From NCBI GenBank assembly GCA_947650285.1, contig CANTFL010001426.1:186001-250000 (forward strand): a stretch of DNA of 64,000 nucleotides. Reading direction: 5' to 3'. Made by a program: the position numbers and the translations under genes. This stretch comes from Hyaloperonospora brassicae. Lineage: Eukaryota > Oomycota > Peronosporomycetes > Peronosporales > Peronosporaceae. The notes beneath the pieces are model-generated. The model saw nothing but the letters and a program-made list of their open reading frames with translations, was not told the DNA's origin and ran no database searches. Below are positions 34,901-48,172 of the stretch, piece after piece; within the stretch, counting starts at the first letter, position 1, and the number at the start of each line of letters is the position of its first letter.

Positions 34901-37691
34901 ATCGCGTACCATTCATTGTACTCAAAAGGTAAGAAGAGATGAAATATGTAGAGTACCAAATCAGCACCTACCTTTACGTTCGCAAATCTTAATCACAGTT
35001 GCTTTTCCAAATATTAGCGACAAATAGATGCCGGTAACATTGTATTTGTACCTAGCGTCAACAGTTTTCAGAGCTACTCTACAGCCTGGCATCTCCAAGT
35101 AGAGAACTGAGCATCTTGATGCACCGTCTGTGCAACACTCTAACAGTATACCTCTTTTTGTAGTTGTACTTATCGTTGAGTTCTCGTTTCACTATAATAT
35201 AAAAACGAAACTTAGACCAGGCTAACTTCTAAGCACATTGATCGATACAAATTTCCTAGTAATGTCAAAGGAACGGAAATATCCCGATTTGCAAACGAGA
35301 AACTGCATCGTCCACCAGCTTATTGCTGTAGCCAGCATCAATACGAATACATTTATTATATTGATGACGCTACTTAGTCTTATCTAGCTATAAAATTCTA
35401 TATGTAAGCACAAAGACTAACCACATGTAATGGCGACTTCCTTTTTCAATAATGATGTCAATTAAGCATCGTAGCACTACGCACGAGACTCCTGTTCTAG
35501 CCGTATCAGATCCAGGAACCACTCTCAACGTCATCTCTCGTGCACTCATCCTGCTCTATAACTATCTTTGTCTAAACGCATTACACGCACCTGCCACATC
35601 TCGACACATTTTATCAGCTGGCCAAATGTAAAACTTATTAATATAAATAAATGAAAGGATTCTTGACGACAAATTAACACAAAGCGCCTGATGTCTGTCT
35701 ATCAAAATTTCATACGTGGATACACAATAGTTACCACAACGTGATAAGACACACCATAACATGATGTAGCTTATGTGCATATTTGATGGAAATAGAAATG
35801 CATTGACAGAAATTATAAATATTAGAGACATCGTGAATGTAATTTGTGCGTAAAATTTTTACACATACACATCTAATATCATCCACATCTATCTACGTGT
35901 ACCGTGTTGATTTCCTATCTTACATGAATGATAAAAGAAATGTTTTGGACCTTTCGGCAAAAAAAGAACGTCGCACTGATGCTTTAGTTGTGCCTTTAAT
36001 GCAGTTTATCGTTCGTCTTTGATGCCACATATCATAAATAGTTTTCATTTTCTATATCAGTATTCCGACATAGCACTTTTGTAGTTTCAGCATAAAAAGT
36101 GTTGCTAAATTTTGGCTTAGTAGAATTGGCGTTGTCAAATTGTACCTCAACTGTGATGCTATTGATTCTCACGAAGCGACTTGACATCGTCAAATCCGAT
36201 CAGCTAAAAATTGCAGCAATTTCTGGAGATCCGACAGGGGTTGTTTTAGCTGCTGCAGATTTTCATGAAATGCTTGTAAAGACTTTTATTGGCAAGGTCA
36301 TCATGCTAAGCGTCAGGTTTCGTACAGTCTAAGTAGTACAAAGGAATTTAGCCGTGCAAACACATTACTGTTGGCTGTTCTGAAGATGAGTAGAGGCTAA
36401 TGCATGCTTTTGAACATAATCATTACTTTAGTTTATGAATTTTATTAGGTGTGTTCAATCAACGTTATTGATAATGCTTGGCATGCTATCACCACTTAAG
36501 TCATTATTTTGTCACCGCAGAGTCGGCAATTGACTTGAAGTTCGATATATTTGATGTTGCGTAGGAGTGTTTTTCATGCTATTATCATCGTTATTGACGA
36601 TTATGATGTATTGTAAACAGACACGCCAGTGTGCCAATATTCCAAGACAATATTGGTGTGAACATGACAAACAAAATCGTACAAAATTCAAAAAGCGAAT
36701 TAAAAAGGCTTTAGAAAGGCTCCGTTATGCATAATATTAATCTACCTATTCAGGATCTAATTCAATTTTTCTACATGCCCTCACTTCTGCCGTAGATTTA
36801 TACGAAGAAGTATAGACATGGGATAAAAATAAATGCCCAATGTTGGTATAGATAATAAGGCGTAAATTATACTGACAGGTCCCACTATTGCGACAATTTC
36901 AGGTGCACGTTGTGCAACTTATAAATAAGTCGCATGATATCCTCTGTGGCTTCTAAATCGAAACGATAATGTGAAGAGATTAAATACGCATCTTGTGACG
37001 ACACCTTTTAGCACAAACGGCAGTAGTTCATGTAATTAAATTTATAAAAGTAAGCGTCCGAAAAGTCCATAAGCTTGACGAGTTATATATGTTTTCAACA
37101 ACAGTAGCTCTATTCGGTATGCCCAAGTTCTAGTTGTAATTGAATGAAAGGTGATCCAAAAGCTTTCAAGGGATTACCCGAGCATCCTAATTTCAAAACC
37201 AGATTCAAAGGGCAAACTTCGTTTACTTTCAGCCATTCCTGGCTGCGTTGAAACGATAAGATCTTGAGATAGAGGTGATTCAATAATTATACTTAGCAGC
37301 GCCCATTAATTCATCCAATTCGCGCGACATATACGAAGTCAACATTTCCTATTCTTATACTTCCTCAGCGCTTCCAGCCCACTGGCATAATACGTGATTC
37401 TGTATCTCCACACACATCAGTACATATTATACGCTGTTATCTTATTACACATTATAATTCCCGGAGACCTATATCATGAGGATGATGCAATACAACAGTT
37501 TCACGTTTCAACTCCTGAAGCTCAACTCGCATCAGTGCTGTTAATTACTTAATTTTTCCGCATTCGTAAACATTACGACCTCTCGTCAACAGAAGAATGT
37601 TCATGTTGTATCTTCTTGCACTTAACATTCACACTTCTAGGTATAGTTTTACAATAAATGCCGAGCAAAATGGCGGGACTCATATAACGTA
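31905..37691. other. AT-rich gene desert, left part
   Basis: Strongly AT-rich DNA with no recognised gene. The longest unbroken frames (for example 34298-34660 on +, opening with TTG, and 33358-33789 on -) are in the range expected by chance and show no motif I recognise. No tRNA or transposase signature was seen. Confidence 0.5.
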
Positions 37692-39082
37692 TTCTCCATG
37701 GGAAAATAAAATGCCCCATTTAATCACAAAAAAATGCCCTAGATCATCGGTAAAAATACCAAATGCCCCACGTCCTAGTGTTATTAAGTTAATGCGGTGC
37801 TGCTGTCGAAACACACTGATTTTTGGAGAATAAATTTACTCCCTAAGGTCATTACCGTCGTCCTACACGTACTCGTGTCTATCACAACACGTAGGAATGC
37901 TTCCAAACGATTACTAATCACGAAGGAGGTAGCCATAAAGATAGTGAAAACGAAACACAATCGCTGCAGTTTCGGTGCATATTATCGTCACAACAAGTTG
38001 CGTTTCCAGGTTATATTTCAAGATGACATTAATCAGAATGTATTTAAGAATTAGCTGTGACGTCACCGGCAAACAAATTGGCAGAATGGTATTAGCAGTG
38101 TATCGGACGTCTTCGCAGACAATACTCTGACACTACACAGTGATCATTCACCACTTACGTCACGTTTGCCCACGCCCACGCAGGCGTTCTGCATTTGTTA
38201 TTAACCTGATAAGGATATATGCTGTAAGGCACCACGCTATTAATATCTATCCTGCACCCACCTCGCTACTCTTAAAAAGTGCCTCTCACGTCGAGAATCA
38301 TGATGCAGCCACACTTCAAACAACATCAACAATAGCACCTACAACAGCATCCGAAACAGCAACAACAGCAGTAGCATCACCAGTAGCAGCAACAATATCA
38401 GCAATAGCACCTACAACAACAACCGCAACAGAAACAACAGCAGTAGCAGCAATAGTAGCAGCAACAATATCAACAATAGCTACTGAAACAACAGCAACAA
38501 AAGCGATAACATCAGTAAAAATAGCATTAGCATAGACCGAATGGGGCTGGCCATGAACAGCCCCCAACCTGTTTGGCGCCGGGCCGCGGAGAGGGTTCTG
38601 CAACTGGTGGCTGCAAGCGCAGCACGACCGCGGCAGAACTTTTGACCTTTGGCAGCAGCCAAGGACGATGTAGAGTAGAAACGCTAAGAAGAAGTTTATT
38701 TGGAAAGTGATTTATCATCTACCTAGGTCCTTAGTTCGTCTTGTTTTACTACTTTAAGCCTATCGATAACGACTCTGCGTGTCAGTTGCAAAACGATCAG
38801 CCGATCCCATCGTTACACACAATCATGCAATTTCGTCCTTGCTATGTGGTCACTAGTTCTCCATAGAACAACATTTCCAATAAGAACCCTCTCCGCGGCT
38901 TCCCGAACCGGGCGGGGATTGGTCACGGCCGTGAAAGGAAAACAAATATGATTAAGGACATTTGATTTTATATGTGCCACATTAACTTGATAATACTAGG
39001 ACGTAGGGCATTTTTTGTTTTCGAATTATCTGGGGCATTTTTTTCGTGATTAAATGGGGCATTATTTTTTCACTTTCTCCAT
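37692..39082. mobile_element. Terminal-inverted-repeat DNA element with 8-bp target duplication
   Basis: The imperfect inverted termini are each 95 bases: 37700-37794 and 38980-39074. Both contain repeated AAATGCCCC motifs, the shared CCCCATTTAATCAC block, and an inner end reading ACGTCCTAG then AAGTTAATG. TTCTCCAT flanks the element directly at 37692-37699 and 39075-39082, a target-site duplication of 8 bases (hAT-like; 9 would suggest Mutator). The 1375-base body has no transposase; it holds an ACA/GCA-type trinucleotide tract (38315-38530) and an internal exact 17-base inverted repeat (38583-38599 versus 38883-38899). It is therefore non-autonomous, or a composite with a nested insertion. 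Confidence 0.85.
38315..38530. repeat. Imperfect ACA/GCA trinucleotide tract
   Basis: An internal tract of ACA, GCA, ATA and similar triplets includes a diverged duplication around GCAATAGCACCTACAACA. It creates a Thr/Ala-rich + frame that should not be taken as a gene. Confidence 0.8.
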
Positions 39083-42000
39083 ACTAATACCAATTTCCCG
39101 ATCTTAATCAATCTCAACGATAAATGAGGTCGGATGGATGATACATGCATTTGCTTGTAATTTGCGCTCGAATATTTTTGCTCATCAGTACGAGCCCGAC
39201 TTCAATCATCAGAATTTCGATTACTGCATTCCAAAAGCACGCGACTGACAAAATGTCACCTATTGCCGTCTCGTCTCCATTTATATGCTATCGAAGGATA
39301 TATCATGCTAAGTGTATGTCCTAGATACTCTAAGACCTACTACAGAAGGTGCTTGTAGGCTCAACTTTTTCGTGTTAACAATACCATATTTGCCTTGGTG
39401 ACGTCGATTTTGTTCTGTTTAGCTAGGCCGAATAATAAATCTGTATTGCTGAATAGAGCATCCAAAAAATTAATATTTAAAGCACTATCGGGAGCACTGA
39501 CGCATTTTACATCGGTAAGGGAACCTACTACTTTCTATCACACCATCCGATACACAACGGAAGTTGCTTCGCATCAGGAAGTTATGGCCACCTCTTTGAC
39601 TATAGCAGGGAAGAATGTCTGTATCGTAGTCGTACATCGTTCGTGTTTCCAGGAAAGTTTTGATGTATAAATGACAGGCAATTTCGTTCGTACATCGAAT
39701 GTGTGCAAAAAGACACATTAAAACAAGAGAACAGTCATGGCGTTGGCATACTGCTCTGTAACGGCATGTCAAACATAACATATTGAGTGGACGACTGCAC
39801 TATCAGACAATCTCGACAAATGCTTGAGTGATGTCGTTTTTACTCGCGTATGACTTGTCACCAACGAATCTGGTAGTGTGTGCTGCTCTTCGTCGCTTTT
39901 CATCGCTTATGCTGTTTGCAATAGGGCGCAATATTATATATTATGACCTACACGAGACGAGCGAGAGGTTATAAACTCTACAAGCAAGAAGCCAAAAATT
40001 ATCCGATAACCGGAGTTATGTATGGTGTGGTATTACGAGATGATGATTAACGCTACAGCCAGTTTAGCTTTTTGACTTGATCTAACACACAGCAAACTAG
40101 TATGTCACTTTGTTATGCTGCATTCTTGACATGGTCGGTTTACTAATTATTACACTGAGTATGATGATGCTCTCGTCGTATCGTGTTGAATTATGTGGCA
40201 ATTTTACATAGGTGTCAACGCCATTCATGGTGTAAATGTCAGTGAATATGAACACAACGTCTTTTCGGCACCATCAAATCACCGGATATGCTCATGATTA
40301 TAAACGTCAACGACGTTATGTAAGCAATTTAACGACTGAATCAATATTTCCTACAATATCTACAACATGTGAAATTTTGGTGGTACATCACACCGTCAAT
40401 GTAGTATCCGTACCTTTCCATCGTGTGGTGTTTCTTTCCAATTTTAATGTCTCTTTTGTCAGCTTACCCTGCAATGGATCAGATAATTATCATCCTGCCC
40501 TGCGTAAAATATCTCTTTCGTGTTTCTACGGCTCGTTTTTCGAAGTGCCAATGCATAGACTGCTTACCCTTTTCTACAATTGCCCATTCGATCCGTTCTT
40601 GTACAATCGAAATTTTGTAGATGTGGCGTGCAAATACGCGCGCCACTTTTTATAGCTTGAACTTTGACCCTACTTGTGAAAAAGAGGCATCGACTATCAT
40701 TGCGTCTCTATTCTTGGGACAAACGTCCAATGCATCCAATACCGCCTCATGTAAACTGTTGAATGGGTGATTTAAATACCCGCACCTAACTCTTTCAGAC
40801 GTGACCTACCTTTGCAATCGTAATTCTGGGCCCACGACTTTTTCGCAGCGCCTGTATACTATACCGGTATTTGAGGCACGGATGAGTGAGAACGAAACGA
40901 ATTTACGTATTTGCGAAGCGTCTGCCTACTTATTTATCGATGCATAAGAGCCTTGTATAATGTGGATGATTCCAGGTGGCCCCAGTGCGTCGTAACTGAC
41001 TGTATATGATACTTCTTTACCAATGTCTATCGGCTCAACAAAAAAGAAATTGAAAGCTCTCATGTGGTAGCTAAAATACAAGATGGGGTCACTGCACGCT
41101 AGTCTGGACGTTTCAGTCATGTATGCAATAGATCTTCGCGTTGTACGACGAAGCGCGCGACTCGATTGCGCATATCCTCTTAGTAAAGAAGAGTGATTTC
41201 CATTCGGCCGCAACGTAGATACTTTGGAGGTTACATCGTACGCTGAGAGATGCAGATCAAGCATACATCATCTGCATCATCGATCCCAAGCACTGTTATA
41301 GCCATGTAACTATATCTTTGAGAATGCAAATGGTACAACATACATCGTATATTGTGTGGGATACAGTGGTAACTCATAATCTGGCGCATTTGAAGCCGTG
41401 AAACATGGCAAGATTCGTTTCGGATAGAATTGTGACCCCTTGAAGCGCCCATTGGTAGGCTGTGTCCAACGAGCCATGAATTGGGTGCAGTGGGCTAGCA
41501 ATTCACACATCTCTGTGTTGCATACAGAAACTGCGATTTTAACTTCAATAGCACCAACTTCTCATCAAGCCTCCGTGATACCATACGAGATTTAATGTTG
41601 ACTCCAACCAAACATTTGCTGCTCACTAGTGTTATCCGTGAATGTACAAACCCGAAATATGCTACCTACCTCAGATTGCAGTGCGCTGGCGCAACTTGAG
41701 CGCTAAACATCATCACCCTCACTCCATAACATATGGTTCATTGGCGTCGCCTAACCTTTTCATTTGCATCCGAATTCTGTGCTTGTTTGCCCGCATGCGT
41801 AAATGCTTCGACTCAATATCAACGTCAGAGCGTATTACCAATATTGTAAAGTCGTTTTGCCGCTCAACTTTGTCCTACACTGTGATGTCATTTACCGCAT
41901 AACTTTATCAATATATTTAAAAGGGTTGCTGACAGCAGCTGGTCCTTGTCTCCATGACAGAGGCACCACCGGGGCTGATAGCGTGATCCACATTGTGTAC

Positions 42001-42323
42001 ACATGTTCATTACATTGCTAGTCGCGGAGTATTTGTGAAACGTTGAATCAATACAAGGAACGCTACCGACCCCGTCTAGGTGCAAGTGTTCCGCTAATCG
42101 GCCAACGACTTCATCGATCGCGTTTGCTTGGCCTCAATACACACTTCGCATAGGAAGCATTTTTTGCTTGTGACAAGCAAACGACATCATGGTTGTTCGC
42201 ACGCATCATAACTGCCAAAATAAGATGGGTCAGTCGTTTTTTACACCACCCCAGTGTGTCAGCAGTATTTTTGACACATCGACTGTCGAATAGATTAACC
42301 CACTAGAGTCTTCACGTCCTTGC
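39083..42323. other. AT-rich gene desert, right part
   Basis: No supported gene. An ATG-started frame of 139 codons at 40236-40655 (+) has no recognisable motif and is of a length expected once by chance in this much AT-rich sequence. Minus-strand frames around 40.9-41.5 kb are broken and unrecognised. Confidence 0.45.
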
Positions 42324-42660
42324 TTAGTACACGGACAAAGCGATTTTTCTAACTACTCGTTGCCGTCCATTGACATCCGATTTGTCATGCACGCTAGCCC
42401 CATTCTTATCAAAATTGACCATGACCCCACGCTCGGCCAATTTCGAGACTGCGGTAATGCTGCCTCTTGTCGATGGAATATAATGGATGCGAGGGACGAT
42501 AACCTGTCGCACATACCATCAACGGGTAGGTTAATCACCGCATCAATAACCTTTGTAGCGCAGATGACAATCTCGTTTGCAATTGTAACGTTCAAACAGC
42601 AGCACCGCACGTTTATAGAAGCGTATGGTCGCTCGTGATGTGGTGACTAGCTTATCGATT
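42324..42660 (-). pseudogene. Decayed Ty1/copia protease to pre-integrase fragment
   Basis: Read on the minus strand across frameshifts, the fragment goes from a HITSDHTLL-like segment through VTIANEIVICATKVID to RIHYIPSTRGSITAVSKLAERGV and a short tail ending in a stop. This order (spacer after the protease, the strand with IANG-like sequence, then the Y-I-P-S...S-V-x-K-L-A block) matches the copia polyprotein between protease and integrase. At least one frameshift and one stop interrupt it. Minus-strand DNA out to about 43.8 kb may be its gag, but is too decayed to claim. Confidence 0.5.
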
Positions 42661-45084
42661 TTGCAGCCCTTGTTGATCTTGGTTCGACGGTGCTGCGTGA
42701 CCTTGGGCGGTCCAGCATGACGCTATAGAAACTGTGGTGGTACCCCCCCCCAGCTGGAAAAGTCGTGCTGCCTACGTCAAGTGTCCCTCAGGTTTCTTGA
42801 TCCTGGACCACCGATTTTTGTTGGCGACACCTGTATGAGCAACCCTTCTTGATGGTGCTGATCTTGTTACAAGGAAACACGGACGACTTTCACCCACGCT
42901 ACTTTTGATGAACTAAGCCTTGACCACCTTGTTGTTTTCCTAGGCTACTAGCTCTCGTTTTCCCTATCCTTCTTTACAGTCGTCATGTTGCCAAAAGAAT
43001 TCTGAACCTTGTCAGTTGAGATTCCATCACCTTTCACCGAGTACAGAAACTCGAGGGTCTTCCCCAGCTTATGTCGAGGGCTTGTGGCTTTTAGGTTGAC
43101 TAGAAATGGAGTGGTCGATTATTCGGGGCAGGCGTACAGTTCAAAGGTCTATAGCCCAAGACGATCGTCCGCATCTAGAAGTATTTCACTTCCAACAGGT
43201 GCTCTGCGCAGTCTACCCTGTCAAGTGGTTTTCCGGCTCACTCAGGCGACAGCCATTCCGTGCGAGGTGTTTTTGCTTAGACTCCTTGCAGGAAAATCTG
43301 GGATACTCGAGCTTCAAGCTTTTATCATTGTCGTAGAGTAGCTAGGCAGGCCTAACGTCACGAACTCGAGCATCATCATCTTCAGAAGTATGCCCATTTG
43401 TGCTACTGCATGTAGCGACATCACTTGCGAGTGCGTGCTCCCAACGCCTCGCTGAGTCCTCAATTATAAGAGCGGGATATCATCATACGGTAGTGTTAGT
43501 AAGCGTTCAATTTCTCACGCACGAGTGCTTCGATGTTTGGGATCGGGGCGTCACAGGATACGCAGGTGCCACAGAGAGAACGGCGCGCCAAGTGAAGCAG
43601 TCGGCATGTTCACATTCACTCTCGCCATCCCCTTTGCCATCCTCACCAAACATGAAGCCTACCAGCGTATCTGAGACGCATCTGCCATAGCTGAGCAGTC
43701 AGACCGTCGACTTGGTCATGTACCGCAGCAACTGACTGCGCAATCAACTGCAGCATCGACGCTCGAGACACCTTGTCGTCGGATCCCCTGCTGCTGTCGT
43801 ATGCGTATGCGTCAAAGGCCGGAAATGAGTTCATTTATTCTATTGGATCGAGTATAATGTCGTACATCGCATATTGGCACTTAGCTAAGCTCAGGATCTC
43901 TTGCGGGTTCGGGTAGAACAGTGAAGTGAATGCGAACTGGTAAGTGGGAACCTCGGCTTGTACTTGACTCAGTATTTTTGGAAATGGTTAACTTGGCGCT
44001 ATCCACTGCGTGTTTACTTCCTAACGTACACGTGCATCGTTCTCCCCTCTATCACTCACGGTCTTTACGTACCTTTGGTCTCGCTCCATTCCTGTAATGT
44101 AGATTCTCGCGCAATCGTGGGTCCTGCTCAGATTTGTTGACCCCAGCATCGGCAGTCGCGTGGCTTGAACCGTGCAACACCCCGTGATGCTGCTGCAACA
44201 TCGATGCTACCGCCACGTCGTTGCAACAGTATCGGAGTCGCAAACATGGCACACAACAGCCGCGAGCTCCTTATTTCGTCCAGGCAGAACAATGCATCAT
44301 TGCTTTGTTGGAATCGCACAAGCACACTAGCAAGTGACTACGTCTTGTTGACGGGTGTAGAAGTGCTTGGCTCACGATGCTTGACGTACATGCGTGAATA
44401 CGTTTGTCGGCGATGAGCAATTACGTATGCACGTGGCCGAAGAGATAACAAATGAAGGAAACGTCTTGCTACGAGTATCGACGGAAAGTGTGGCAAAGTT
44501 GGCATGCCGACGTGGACGATAAACTTGCACGATGTCGAGGTGATCGGATACACCGCTACTTGCGTGCTATAGCAGCGAACAAAGCACATTCTGTGCGCTG
44601 TAATGCGTATTGCAGATCGATGTTTGACACTGGCATTTCTAGTTAGTTAAGTGGCCAGCGACAACGCTATCTTTGCTGTCGACGCTAGGAAGCAGGCCTG
44701 CTTACTTTAAACCTGTGCGCTATGGAGCTCCTAACTTCAGATTTCCAATAAGCTTTTTCCCCAATCACGAAAGCGACAAGCAATGTCGGCTATGTCGTAC
44801 TTTGATGTCTTCACACATATTGCAGGTCACATGTGCTAGCGGTTTCATCAAAAGTGCGTGCACATGTGCGAGTGCATCTAAGACGGTCAACTACTGCTGA
44901 CAAACGAGAACACAACGGCTAGAAAGCGTGTTCGATGCATCTTTTTTTCAGGTGAAAGCTGTACGATTGCAAAAACGAGAACGCGTCCCTTGAACTCCCA
45001 ACATCCTCGTAATGATTACATCACTACCCCCGCCTGCATTTCTTCGTTGCGCTGCGCTCACATCAGAGCCCCTGCACTGTCCTT
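42661..45084. other. Intergenic region, possible copia gag relic
   Basis: No intact gene. Minus-strand readings between 42.7 and 43.8 kb are compatible with a decayed copia gag because of their position upstream of the copia fragment, but no motif is preserved. The rest (43.8-45.1 kb) has no recognisable feature. Confidence 0.35.
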
Positions 45085-46882
45085 TTACTGCGGCGTGACG
45101 CTTCCCGTGTCCTGAACTGGGGCTATGACACCGTCGTACAAATCCTCAGTGCCGAAGCAGTTGAGCGCGACCGGAGGCGGCACTACCATGTCGAATGCAG
45201 GCATCTTAGCCACACACGACTTGTCCAGACGTGTGAGGTCACCGTTCGAGGAAACGAATGAGACCAGCAGATCCATCCCACAGTTGCTGTTGCCGTCTCC
45301 GTACGGGGTCGAATCCAGCACAATTTGCAGCCCATATTCGAAGCCAACAAGCTCCTTTCTAGGAGTGTTGAGCGCCTCAAACAAGTACTCGGCGTACTTG
45401 AACGGGGCCTGTGGGCTCAGTTTGCCACCCATCAGAAGCACGCTAGCTTGGTCGGGGACAGTCGCAACCTTGTTCGAGTACTGGTCGTGCGGAGTCATGA
45501 TGGCGTTGGCTTCGTATCGACCGAACAAGAATTCGTCACACGCCTGCGACTGCACTTTCGAGAAGGCGCAATACACGGGAACGGTGTAGTGCATGCCCAA
45601 GTTCGTAATGCTCAGCGTCTTGTACCGTGCTTCCAGCTCGGCGTACGTCGGCGAAGGTGTCACCCACATTTCGGAGAAGATAGTCATTTGGTAGACCAGG
45701 AGTGAGAAATAAACCTCGTTCTCATCCGGTTGCGATGGTTGGTTGTTGATCGTGAAGAACTGTGTCAAGGCATTCACGTCGTTGGCATCGCAGCGACTGA
45801 GTCGGTGCACCACCGGCGCAATCATAGACCGCGTCTCTGGACCCGTCAGGAGTCCACCCAGTGTTGCCCGAAGGCCACTGGACGGGGTGTCCTCGGTGAA
45901 TTGCGCCACCAATGCCGCACACGTCGAGTTGGGGTTGCTGTCAAATTGCACAAGCACGTCATGAAGCGTGGCAGACAAAGTGGTGGTAGTGAAGCGAGAG
46001 TTACAGCCGCTGTCTAACGAACACAGTTTCATGAACTGCTCGCCCACTTCGTTGAAGTCGACGTCCCAATTGGAGAAGTAAGTCTTCTTGTCCATTGGCA
46101 CCAAAGAGGCCGTGACGCTGTCGAAGACGTACCCAACCACGTTCGGCGGGTTCATCTGCATCAGACGCTGAAGCATCATCGTCGCGATGTGGCTCGTGCC
46201 ATACGCAAACGTCCTCGCACCATTTGTGTGCTCAGTGATGAAGGTGTAAACATCCAAAGTTGCACTTGTGATCGAGAACGAGGCGAGATTTCCATACTTG
46301 TTCTGCAGTTCACGAGCACAAGGCGCGACCTCCGTGGGGTCGATTGCCGACGCCCGATTTGGATCCACTCATCGTGATTTGGGACGATACGCATTCCAGT
46401 AGCGTGCTGCGTCCCATGCCGCGGAGATCCATCGAGTACACGTTGACTGCTCCCCCCATTTGCTCGTGCAACGCCACCATCGAAGATTCCACTGAAATGT
46501 GCAAGAGCACCCAATTAGTCTCACATGGATTCAGTAACGTCACAAGAACTCTGACTTACCTTCAGAGGACGGCTCCACTTGCGAACATCCACACGTTGAC
46601 TGCTTGGTTGGCCTTGTCTCCCACTGCAGGCAACTGCTTCACGAAGATGTTGATTGTCGGGTACACATTTGCCGGTGTCTCACAGATGCCCTGGTGACAC
46701 AACGGAGCTCTGTAGGTCATGCACTGGGCTCCGTATTCGCCTTGACCGGCGAAAGTGTATGCTGAGCAAGGGTACCACGTGCTAGTCAAAGGCTTCGGGG
46801 TGGCGGTGGTGGTGTTGGAAGCGGCTGACGCTTGTCCAATCCATCCAGCCGCGGCGATACTTAGCACGAGATGGAGTCGCAT
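45085..46882 (-). pseudogene. S33-family serine hydrolase (alpha/beta fold), frameshifted
   Basis: Exon 1 is 46882-46560, with a signal peptide starting MRLHLVLSIAAAGW. A 68-base GT-AG intron (46492-46559) follows, then exon 2 from 46491 to 45085. The layout resembles secreted tripeptidyl-aminopeptidase-like S33 proteins: VNVW strand, VNVYSMDLRGMGRS, DPTEVAPCARELQ, FSITSATLDV, a TAP-like C-terminal lid. Two frame breaks are visible: one just before the first exon's end (about 46580, at the place of the oxyanion GGP motif) and one at about 46350-46380. The nucleophile motif reads YGTSHIA rather than G-x-S-x-G, the acid position reads GKLSPQ where Asp is expected, and the segment EYGLQIV lacks the catalytic His. 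It looks dead as a protease. A noisy assembly could explain the indels but not all the substitutions. Confidence 0.7.
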
Positions 46883-48172
46883 CGTGACTTGCGCCGATGT
46901 TGTCGAGGTCCGCGAACTTCGAAAATGGCTCTTGACTTCGCACGCCAACAGCAGATCGTCAAGTTGCGCCGTGGTCAATGAACCGAGCGCCTAATCGTGA
47001 CGAGCGACGCATCATCGAACGACGGACGAGACCGCGTGATGCACAGTGCTCCATCCACAGAAGCCACGAGTGTCACAGAAGGCAGAGCGCGCAAAGACGG
47101 GCACGCGATTGTTGCACGTACGTCCCGTTTGCGTGTACGGTGCAGGTATTCCATGTATTTCGAGAAACGAGGAGCTCGAACGTGCAGTCCTTTCACGATC
47201 CCAAGATGCGTCAAAATTTGGCGGGAAGAGGGCCTTCTGCTTTATAGCACGCCCGATGTGCATCCGAACGTCTTTTCGTCGTCACACGTTTGTCTGCGCC
47301 CGATGAATGCAAACATTGAGTCGGAGGTGCCATCGAGCGAAAGAGGTACAATGGGAAGGCATCAGCTCCACGAACAGACACATTTCAAGCGTAAATGCAA
47401 CGAGTGACGGCACTTGTTGCTGTTGTTTGCCACGGGCACTGGTACTGCATGTTACGTGCTCAAACGGTACGCTCACTACTTGCACTATCGACAGCACGTG
47501 TGGCGTCGAACGGCTTTGGGCAACGTACTTGCACACCGATGAGACCGCTACTGAGCAAGGGAGAAAACGCGTTGGTGGGGCCAACGCGGCAATTTGCACG
47601 GCATTATCATAGCCGTCGCGTCGAGATCTTGCAACGTGTTGTTGACGGTTCAATGACGTGCGGAGTCGAACGTTTGTGGCAACACACTAGTGAACAGGCT
47701 AGTGAAGTTGGTGAGCAACCACTACGTACTGGGCTGGGTCAACGCAGCAGCTCGTGCGGCATTATCTTTCTGGCGCACGTGCGTTCGCAATGTCAGCTTC
47801 TCTCGCCATGATGCTGCAATGAGTGACGAGGTGCAACGTGAGACATGTCGATCTCGGATGTGAAAGCAATTCTTATGAAATGGAACAGCAGCGATACTGT
47901 GTGTGAGCTACGAACATAAGACAGCATTTGCCTCTTCGTTTGTGTTGAAAACCTGTGCGGTGTGTTGGGCCATGCTGAGATGACACATGTACTGCTTCGT
48001 CATTTCCACACTTGTTTGGCTCGGCTTGTTGGCACGTGCCGCTCTTTTTTTATGGGACATGAGGAAGCGCCTTGGAAAGGCTTTTACTGTGCCTTGGATG
48101 GTGCGTTACACACCTGTCGTCGTCAACAAGTGCTTCCTTCCATGTTCTCTTTACCACTATCCACAGCTGTGG
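46883..48172. other. Intergenic region with a diverged 158-bp duplication
   Basis: No gene recognised. Overlapping ORFs up to 138 codons occur on both strands. Within it two segments are alignable with a shift of about 158 bases (see the separate repeat entry). Confidence 0.45.
47485..47770. repeat. Diverged ~158-bp tandem duplication
   Basis: The segment with GTCGAACGGCTTTGGGCAAC (about 47505) matches GTCGAACGTTTGTGGCAAC (about 47665). The downstream block ending in TTGCACGGCATTATC (about 47608) matches TCGTGCGGCATTATC (about 47766). The intervals are both near 158 bases. Copies are strongly diverged. Confidence 0.6.

Noticed and set aside
38140..38535. Thr/Ala-rich ORF
   Set aside because: It is a product of the ACA/GCA-type tract inside the TIR element, and it opens with a non-ATG codon.
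40236..40655. 139-codon ATG frame in the desert
   Set aside because: Length is within chance expectation for 13 kb of AT-rich DNA; no motif.
45125..45705. Plus-strand ORFs over the S33 relic
   Set aside because: They are antisense shadows of the hydrolase exon.
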